Below, in pieces: positions 57,022 to 64,000 of a stretch of DNA of 64,000 bases. The first letter of the stretch is position 1, and every line of letters starts with the position of its first letter. The DNA is taken from contig CM043944.1 of assembly GCA_014529385.2 (NCBI GenBank), positions 77,440,884-77,504,883 on the forward strand, given 5' to 3'. The DNA comes from Adiantum capillus-veneris (Eukaryota > Streptophyta > Polypodiopsida > Polypodiales > Pteridaceae). Below the pieces are notes generated by a model that saw only the letters and a program-made list of their open reading frames with translations, searched no databases and was not told where the DNA came from. A program made the position numbers and the translations under genes.

Positions 57022-57660
57022 AAAGAGCCAGAGAGAGGTTCAGTAAAGGTGTTGGCAATGGATGAGCTACCAGACGTTTGTCCAATAGTAGATGTGTGGC
57101 ATAAAAGGAAAAATTTGGGACAAGGTTATGTGGATGGTGGAGCCCAAATATGCGTCATAACACACTCATGCATTGAGAAGATGGGTCTCACAGTGGCTAG
57201 GGTGTCAGGTTTCCGGATCAGATTGGCAAACCATCAGAAAGTAAAATGCTTGGGTGTTGTAAAGAGCTTAGAAGTGGAGGCATATGATGCAAAGGCAGTG
57301 GTTGATTTTCATGTGATGCCAGCAGGGTTGGGAGCATATCTTATTATACTGGGCAGACCATGGTTACGTGCAGTGGGAGCTGTTCAAGATTGGCGACATG
57401 GTACGATTAGCCTCTATGGAAAGACAGGTACCAAGAAGCTATACAATATGGACACAAGGAAACGATTAGAGGAGCTTTATGAAGATGAGGATGAGTCTAG
57501 TGATGAAGACTCTTCCACGGTGACAGATGAGGATAGTGATAGCACTACCAGCAGTGATGAGGATGCTGATGTTGCATTTCTTTTGATGGACAAAGAAATC
57601 CAGGAGTTTGGTTTAGTTGCATTTGCGAATGAGGTTGAAGATGAAAGTGAAGGGCCTTAT
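57022..57660 (+). pseudogene. Tat-type protease segment
   Basis: It continues the gag frame (KEPERGSVKVLAMDELPDVC). The retropepsin-like domain has GYVDGGAQICVITHSCIEKM, in which VDGGA stands where D-[ST]-G-A is expected, then FRIRLANHQKVKCLGVVKSL, VDFHVMPAGLGAYLIILGRP and WLRAVGAVQDW. An acidic tail follows (EDEDESSDEDSSTVTDEDSD). The CACTA-like element interrupts after Gly-Pro-Tyr and adds a TAG within its own terminal repeat; the frame goes on at 59007. The Gly in the second active-site position is unusual but occurs in Tat-type proteases as far as I recall. Confidence 0.82.
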
Positions 57661-59002
57661 CACTAGAATGGTAACCTAACAGGACATAAAAGTGTCCTTT
57701 CAGGGTTTTGGGAAAAAATTCAAAAACCATATTAGATCCACTCATTTTGAAAAATCCTTTCATGAGCTTATAGTTCAATAACTACTACATATGGAAAAAA
57801 TGAGAAACTTGTAATTTTTCTCATCCCTTGGTCACTACAAGCCTCCAAAGTTGATGGACCAGTGCATTTTGCCCAAAACAGCAATTTCTTACGGTTGATT
57901 GCATGTAAATAAGAGTGGGGATTTTTGTAGGACATGAGATAAAATGCCCCGTTAACTTCAATGGGTTGGTGACCAAAACATATGGTTGCTTTTACCTCAC
58001 TAATTTTTTTTTTGGGCAAAAAAAATAGGTACAAAAAAGTTCCATTTTTGCCATTCTACGGACCTATCATCAAAGTTTCTATAGTCACGCTCAATACTGA
58101 TACTATATACATGTTTTCTTAGTTCCCTTTGGGCCTTTGGATTCAAAAGGAGCCATGGAGCATGTCAAAAGGATAATGGATCTCTTACAATTGGAACCTT
58201 GGGGGCAATGATAAAGTGCTAAATACAGCAAACATGAAAAAACTAGGTTTAGCATTATGACCTCTAGGAACCTATAGAAACTACTCAATATCTAGCCAAG
58301 TTTGTAGTCTATGATTAGATATGGTTACTACCTACAAAATACACACAATTGGCCTAAGAAACTAGCAATATTGAGAAAGTTATACTTGCTACTCTAAAAT
58401 GTATCGTATTCTTCAGCAATCAAAAAAATCAACCATCATCATATACTATGCTATAGAGCATATTAGGTCCCCCAAAACTCAAGGAAGATTAGCTTTATGT
58501 TATATATTACACTTACACAATCAAAATTGAATTTGGATATCAAGAAAGTCCCCAAAAAAATCATAAAAGTGCTAATTTTGGCCAAAAAAACAGGATTATG
58601 CAATTCTTGTAAATTGGTCATAACTTTCAATTTTAACACTTAGCTCTCCCTACAAGCATCAAAACATGTTGAGAACTATGAAGGCCTAACCTCTAGCCAT
58701 CTAAACCTCACAAACATGAAGTTTAGAGTAGTATAGTTGCCAAAAATTGAAAAAAAGCCAAAAACAGGACCCGTTTTTTCACACAGTTTAGGTTCAAAAA
58801 TGTTGTGCAAGAGTAAGGTTAATGGTGAGATCGATACTCCTTAAAAAAATGCTAAGTTTTTTTCAGCTCATAAGGCAACTTTGTGGATATATAGCACCTA
58901 GAAATCCATTCTCATACTCTTCAAATAATTCAAACAAAATGGTCACTTAACAGGACACAAAAGTGTCCAAGGACATAAAAGTGTCCTGTTACCATTCTAG
59001 TG
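57661..59002. mobile_element. non-autonomous CACTA-like DNA transposon
   Basis: 1342 bases bounded by a perfect 15-base terminal inverted repeat CACTAGAATGGTAAC / GTTACCATTCTAGTG. Inside each end lie near-palindromic units GGACAYAAAAGTGTCC, one at the left (57681-57696) and two at the right (about 58955-58987). The interior is AT-rich with no supported gene. The flanks share TTAT (57657-57660 and 59003-59006), four bases, where CACTA elements usually duplicate three. It interrupts Tat pol, and the reading frame is continuous without it. Confidence 0.85.
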
Positions 59003-59006
59003 TTAT

Positions 59007-59459
59007 GAAGTGATTGAAGGGCTGATGCAAACCAAGGTTGAATTGTCAAAGAAGCAGGAATTGATGACACAAATGATCAGTGGAGACCTCTTAGCTATGG
59101 AGAAGGATATATATTTGCACATGCTGGCTAGTTTTCCTGATTTGTTCATTACTTCATATGAAGAGATCAGAGGGTTCAAGGGCGAAGAGATGCATATAGA
59201 GCTGAAAGAAGGTGCTAAGCCAGTGCGGCAAAGGCTAAGAAGGATGGGTCAAGAGCAAATGGAAGCCTTGCGAGAAGAGGTGGACAAGTTGTTGAAGGCA
59301 GGGTTCATAGTCCCTGTGGAGACCACAGAATGGGTGAGTCCAATTGTAGTCAGTCCAAAGAAGGATGGGAAGTGGAGAATTTGTGTAGATTTTAAACCCT
59401 TAAATGCAGCCACTAAGAAATGGTTTTTCAGGCTATTTTCAATTGAAGATTGCTCTTAA
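59007..59459 (+). pseudogene. Tat-type reverse transcriptase, N-terminal half
   Basis: It continues the protease frame (EVIEGLMQTKVELSKKQELM). A linker before the polymerase has MLASFPDLFITSYEEIRGF and HIELKEGAKPVRQRLRRM. The fingers follow: VDKLLKAGFIVPVETTEWVS, PIVVSPKKDGKWRICVDFKP and LNAATKK. At about 59420 the sequence jumps to the palm after SGYF-like wording. About 30 residues, including the FLDG block with the first catalytic Asp, are missing, and the frame shifts. Confidence 0.85.
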
Positions 59460-62019
59460 AGACCGCACAAAGACCACTTTTATTACGCCATGGGGCTGCT
59501 ATTGCTACACAGTATTGCCATTTGGGTTGTCAAATGGACCTTCCTTCTATCAAGAGAGAGCAAATTGGGTGTTGAAACCATTCATTGGTAGTTGTGTTAA
59601 AGCTTTTATGGATGACTTCTGTGTTTATAGCAGTAGGGCTGAACACCATGAGAAGTTGCAGATGGTATTGGCTCGATATGATGAATGTGGAGGACAACTA
59701 AATCCAAAGAAATGTCATCTAGCACAGCCAAGGGTGAAGTTATTGGGCCACATGGTGTCAGAAAATGGCATTGAGGCTGATCTAGACAAGGTTAAGTCTA
59801 TTATTCTTCTTCCATCACCTACGAGTACGAAGCAATTGGCAACCTTTATACAAAAAGTGAAGTACATGGCAAGGTTTATTCCATTGTCTTCTCAGATTCT
59901 TTATCCATTACAACAAGTGGCAAAGCATGATCCATTGCAATGGGATGACAAGTGTGAAGAAGTGTTTCAAGAGGTGTTAGGGGGGTTGTCAGCCATGCAC
60001 GCTCTTGATTGGGAGAAAGTGTTTTATGTAAATCCCTCAGTAGGGGATGATGCCATTGGAGCCATGCTATTGCAAAAGGGGAAGGGCAGCCATTATATGA
60101 GGCCAGTGTATTGTGTAAGCCGAGTGAAGTTGGTAGCGGAGAGAAAGTTCTCCGAAGTAGAGCTAGTGATGGCTAGTATAGTATTTGCTTGTCGACGATT
60201 TCGTCATTACTTGCTACCACGACCTTTTGTTTTCTTGACGAGTTATGCCTTTTTGCCACAGTTAATTAATGGTACTAACATGTCAAATGTGGTGAAGAAA
60301 TGGGTAATTGAGCTGCAAGAGTTTGAGTTCTATTTTCTAGTGGAAGATAGTACAAGGGCTACCCTAGCTGATTTGTTGACCTACAAGGAGAATCCCCTTA
60401 TTGTTAAGGAAGAGGTGGTGAGAAAGGTAGTTGAAGAAGTTCCACAGATTAGCAATGCACATGTGTTGTTCTTTGATGGTTCATACAGGAAGAGCCATGA
60501 TGCAGCTTCAGGGGGTATAGCACTTTATGATCCGGAGGGGAAGCTAGTATGCAAGAGAGGGTTCAAATTGGATGCTCATAGTAACAATGAGGCTGAATAT
60601 GCTACTCTGGAAGCCGGATTACACATTTGTTTGAAGCATGGGGTTCGAAGGTTGAGCATAAAAGGTGATGCCTTGTTAGTGGTGAAGCAAGTTCTGGGTG
60701 TGTGGAAGAGCAAGAACACCTCATTGAAGGAAATGTGCTTCAGAATTAAAGGCCTGTTAAAAAAGTTCAAAGCATGGAGCATCAAACACATTGAACGTGC
60801 TCTAAATGGAGAGGCACATGAAGCAGCTCAAGGCATGATTGGGGAGCTATTTGTGTTGAGGACCACTTTACCTCTTTATCATGACCGGGAAAGTTTGGCT
60901 CAAGAAGAGGAGTTCTTGCTAACAGGAATCATTCCAAAGGACATTCAGAAGTCTAAGAATTATGGCTTTGTGCGTAGAGCATACAGGTACAAATTGATTG
61001 GTGATGTCTTATACATGAAAGGGGCTGATCTCGTGTTGAGACGTGTACCTTGGCGAGAGGAGCTTTATAGAGTGTTGGAAGAGAATCATGAAGGCGCATG
61101 TGGTGGCCATTTTGCTCTAAAGATCACCTTGCATAAGATTTTTCAAGAGGGGTATGTATGGCCTAGTTTGCACAAGGATGTTCACCATTGGTGTGGGTCT
61201 TGCAATAGGTGTCAAGCATTTTGGAAGAGAGTGTTGAAGCCAGAGCTACGAAAAAAACAGATCACTGCAAAGGATGTGGCAAAATTTGTGTATGATGAAA
61301 TATGTTGCAAGTTTGGGGTTCCATTAGAGCTACTTTCAGATAAGGGGCCAGGATTTAGAGCTAAACTGCTAGACTTCTTATGCGCAAAGATGAAGATTAG
61401 GCACCAGCATACCACTCCTTATTACCCACAGTGTAATGGCTTAAATGAAAGATTCAATGGTGAGTTGGTACAGATTCTTTCGAAAGTGACAGAGCACCAA
61501 GGAAAGAATTGGGATTTGGAATTGCCTAGTGCATTATGGGCTTACCGTACTTCGGTGAAGACAGATACAGGGTTTACTCCATTTCATTTGGTGTATCGAA
61601 AGGAAGCACTATTGCCTATGGAGGTAGAGTTGCCTGCGGTCAAGATGTTAGAGAAGTTGCTTGGGCCGCCTAGTGATGAATTCAAAGAGAGGCTCTTGCA
61701 GTTACAAGAGGTTCAGTTGGATAGGATGAGCGCATTGGAGCATTATGGGCAGATGCAGGATAAGGCTTTGGCAAAGATAAATGAAAAGGTCAAAAGTAAG
61801 GGTATCAAGAAACATGACTTGGTTTTGCGCTACAACAGTAAGCTGGACAACACCTTCCAAAAGAAGTTTCAGATTAAGTGGGAAGGCCCTTTCAAGGTAG
61901 TGGAGTGTTTTCCAAATGGTACATATCAGTTGGCTAACCTGGATGGGATTCTACATAAGTCAAGGGTAAATGGACTGCGTCTTAAATTATATCATGCCAG
62001 TTTAATGATGGTGGAGTAA
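59425..62019 (+). pseudogene. Tat-type RT palm, RNase H, second RNase H and integrase
   Basis: Frame open to TAA 62017-62019. Palm: GYFQLKIALKDRTKTTFITP, LPFGLSNGPSFYQ and FMDDFCVYS (59605-59631). First RNase H is degenerate (NPSVGDDAIGAMLLQKGKG). A second, archaeal-type RNase H follows: VLFFDGSYRKSHDAASGGIA (Asp), NNEAEYATLEAGL (Glu), IKGDALLVVKQV (Asp); the last acidic position reads NGEAHEAAQ, so the usual Asp is His. Integrase has the zinc finger (GGHFALKITL to CGSCNRCQ) and the later catalytic residues (LLSDKGPGFRAKL, NGLNERFNGEL), but about 60 residues between CNRCQ and TAKDVAKF are missing, with the first catalytic Asp. The C-terminal GPF-type module (WEGPFKVVECFPNGTYQL) is intact. Two RNase H domains mark the Tat lineage. 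Confidence 0.88.
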
Positions 62020-62122
62020 GATGAGCTGTCTGTGGAGCAAGCAATGTTGGTGAAGGATGAGGAGACTTGTGATGCGGTGAGTTTCATATCTCTCTTCGCT
62101 GCTGCTGATCATGAATGATCTA

Positions 62123-62146
62123 GCAGGCTAGGGGATGGGCAAATTA
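62123..62146 (+). other. polypurine-rich tract before the Tat 3' LTR
   Basis: GCAGGCTAGGGGATGGGCAA and following bases lie directly before TGTCAGGAG. Confidence 0.6.
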
Positions 62147-63293
62147 TGTCAGGAGTTTTTTGGAGCAAGGGATTGCGCATATATACATATACATGCATGG
62201 TGCATCAAATAAAGAATTGCCCATTTTTCAGAGCCATGTGGTTATGTGGGGCCCACATGTGTACAGGTAGGACAGGGTGTACATAGTGCATCAATTTTCA
62301 CTATTACCAGTACCACTGTGTTTTTTCTACAGTAAGGAGGAGTTGGTAGCGCGTAAAACTTCTCGAGGAAGCTATCTGCGGGCCGATGACATGAGGTAAG
62401 CAGGTGCGTCAGATGGCATCGAGTGGCGTCAGGAGGTCGAACGGGGTCAAGACTTGCACGTGGATAAGTACGGACACGACGTGGATATTTTCTTGTGATA
62501 ATTATGCAGAGAGGTCATCATGAAGACCATATTTTGGGGCCACTTCACGTGGTGGCGGGATGCATTATTGAAAAAAGTTGAGTGCCAGGTGTGCGGATGA
62601 TGCAAAAAGGTGACAACTATGCACTGCGAGGTCAGTTTTTGTCCTGTTCGGGGTCTGTTTGAGGTCATCTACAAGGCCAAGGGTGCCCAAGTGATAAAGC
62701 TGAGTGTGGGAACTGAAAAAATAGAGAGAAGACCAGAAAAAACGTGGAGAAGAGAGGAGGAACAGCCGCAGGTGTGTTTTTGCTCATTTTGGAGCTTGTT
62801 TTGGCCGTAAACTGCTCATCCGAGGTCGGATTTGAGCACTTTGACATTGTAGAATGGGGTTTTGGGCCGTTCCGGACGCGATGGCGCTGTCCATTTTTTC
62901 AAATTCCTCACTCTTTTTCTGGTATTTTTCTGTGTAAGTGTCTCCTATGAGCGAAGCTTCTGCTCTAATTTGTGATTGTATCTGGTATCTTTTACCCATA
63001 TTGTGTGAGCTATTTGCCCCGTTGGTGTTGGCCCAAGCTCTATTGTATCTAAACATCAGAAGTTCTCCTCTTTTGAGTTGAGTTTTTTTGGGTTTGTGTG
63101 TGTGTGTGTGTCTCTGTGTGGAGTGGGTAAATGGATAGTCTCTCTCCTCTCACTCCAGAGGTGTGTTCCCTGTCTCGGCCAGGTGTGTTGTCTAAGCCGA
63201 GTGGTGCCCCATAGTGTGTGTGTGTGTGTATCTTCCCAAGAGTGTGTGTCGGGTCGTTATAGAGGCGCTGTGTGTGTTTTCATCCCGCTCACA
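62147..63293 (+). repeat. 3' LTR of the Tat-type element
   Basis: Starts TGTCAGGAGTTTTTTGGAGC and ends CATCCCGCTCACA, 1147 bases. It differs from the 5' LTR at roughly 35 positions by eye. Confidence 0.95.
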
Positions 63294-64000
63294 CCGGCAT
63301 AGGTACTCATCACCGGAGTAGGTATCATAGCCGTACTATCTCCGAGAGACATATGAGCTAGATTTGGAAAAGAAAAACTACTACTTGTGGGTTCAGAGTG
63401 TACCAAAACTCCAATCGAGACAATATATAAAGGGTCCATTGAACTCTCGACACAATATATAAAGGGTCCATTGAACTCACTAAAGGAGTTTCCATCTGTG
63501 ATAGTGTTGGTTGTCTGGCCTTACCCGTATCCAAGAATCACATAAGAACAATTGAAGGAATGTTAATCCCTTGGTTTTGCCTCTCCAATTGGATGATGCT
63601 ATGGATGACATTGCAGACCATCTGTTGCTGCTCCTCTAGACTTGTGGCGCTAGAAGTAGATTGTACAACTTCTAACCAACCTATATGGTATGTGTAACCC
63701 ATGTACATGATAGTCAAGGTTTCAGTTTTTAGGTCATATCCTCAATTTTTCGTTGAGAAATAACCCTTCTAGGCCCAACGTACTAGAGGTTTCCCTTGAG
63801 GTGGAAGCATTGTTGTTCCCCACAGCTTGACCCACATTGCCTACTAACTCAGGAGCACTCAATTGCTCGATTGCTATGCATGTTTTTCTAGGGGTCTTTC
63901 CCTTCATGGCTCAATGTTGTTCTAGGAAACTCTCCATTTCCCTCTCCCTAGCCGCTTGCATATAGCACTCAACTTCTTGCACCTCCGCAAGACTCCTACC
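63294..64000 (-). pseudogene. N-terminal part of the minus-strand gag/protease element
   Basis: This continues the element interrupted by the Tat insertion. The minus strand reads, from the right edge, RSLAEVQEVECYMQAARERE and MESFLEQH, then SAPELVGNVGQAVGN and, further on, SLEEQQQMVCNVIHSIIQLE with RQNQGINIPSIVL. Near the insertion it has MIPTPVMST, which also occurs as TIPTPVMST on the other side (50430-50460). Stops and frame changes are frequent. I recognise no domain in this part; it is placed by direction, composition and the shared motif. Confidence 0.5.

Larger units (their letters stand above)
50468..63293 (+). mobile_element. Ty3/gypsy element of Tat type (two RNase H domains)
   Basis: LTRs of 1143 and 1147 bases (50468-51610 and 62147-63293), both TGTCAGGAG...GCTCACA, with gag, protease, reverse transcriptase, RNase H, a second archaeal-type RNase H and integrase between. 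The flanks share CCGG directly at both ends (50464-50467 and 63294-63297), an imperfect target duplication. Two later insertions lie inside: a minus-strand LTR element (54040-57016) and a CACTA-like element (57661-59002). LTRs differ at about 3% of sites by eye. Deletions in reverse transcriptase and integrase make the copy defective. Confidence 0.92.

Overview
The window is nuclear DNA of a land plant with a large, repeat-rich genome. The evidence is the density of plant-type LTR retrotransposons (Ty1/copia, Ty3/gypsy chromovirus, Ty3/gypsy Tat-type with two RNase H domains), initiator-Met-tRNA primer sites (TGGTATCAGAGC) behind most LTRs, a hAT-type transposase with BED and DUF659 regions, a CACTA-like element, a plant-type LINE and many long GA/TC/CA microsatellites. 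Which plant cannot be settled from sequence alone. The LINE and retroelement style made me think of a fern, but that is an impression, not evidence. I found no host housekeeping gene, rRNA, tRNA or CRISPR array.

Layout: 1-2491 is the right part of a hAT-type element, transcribed leftwards. It sits in the LTR of an old chromovirus copy (2492-8378) that has lost most of pol and carries a solo copia LTR (4400-5198). A second, truncated internal region follows directly (8379-9336). 9337-15607 is microsatellite-rich and holds one unrecognised gene remnant and a 5'-truncated LINE. 15608-29145 is an old copia element split by a very young chromovirus (18586-26949, intact 1587-residue gag-pol). 29146-33755 and 39413-41920 have no gene I can support. 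Between them lies a nearly intact Tork/Tnt1-like copia element (33756-39412).

From 41921 to 44758 on the minus strand there is a broken gene for a reverse transcriptase that is neither Ty1, Ty3 nor ordinary LINE type. It is followed at 45098-50467, and again at 63294-64000, by a minus-strand gag/protease retroelement with four zinc knuckles and no recognisable polymerase. That element is split by a Tat-type gypsy element (50468-63293). The Tat element was itself hit twice: by a small minus-strand LTR element (54040-57016) carrying an open 323-residue reading frame and a 140-bp-arm palindrome, and by a 1.3-kb CACTA-like element (57661-59002).

Most element boundaries are fixed by target-site duplications visible in the sequence: CTTAC, TGTCA, GTTTT, TGGAG and an imperfect ATGAT/ATGGT; TTAT and CCGG are less standard. 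LTR divergence counted by eye orders the insertions: host copia (about 8%), Tat (about 3%), Tork (about 1.6%), young chromovirus (about 0.3%). The best candidates for something undescribed are the minus-strand reverse transcriptase, the four-knuckle gag/protease element beside it, the small LTR element with its palindromic LTR, and the SR-protein-like segment in the chromovirus Gag.
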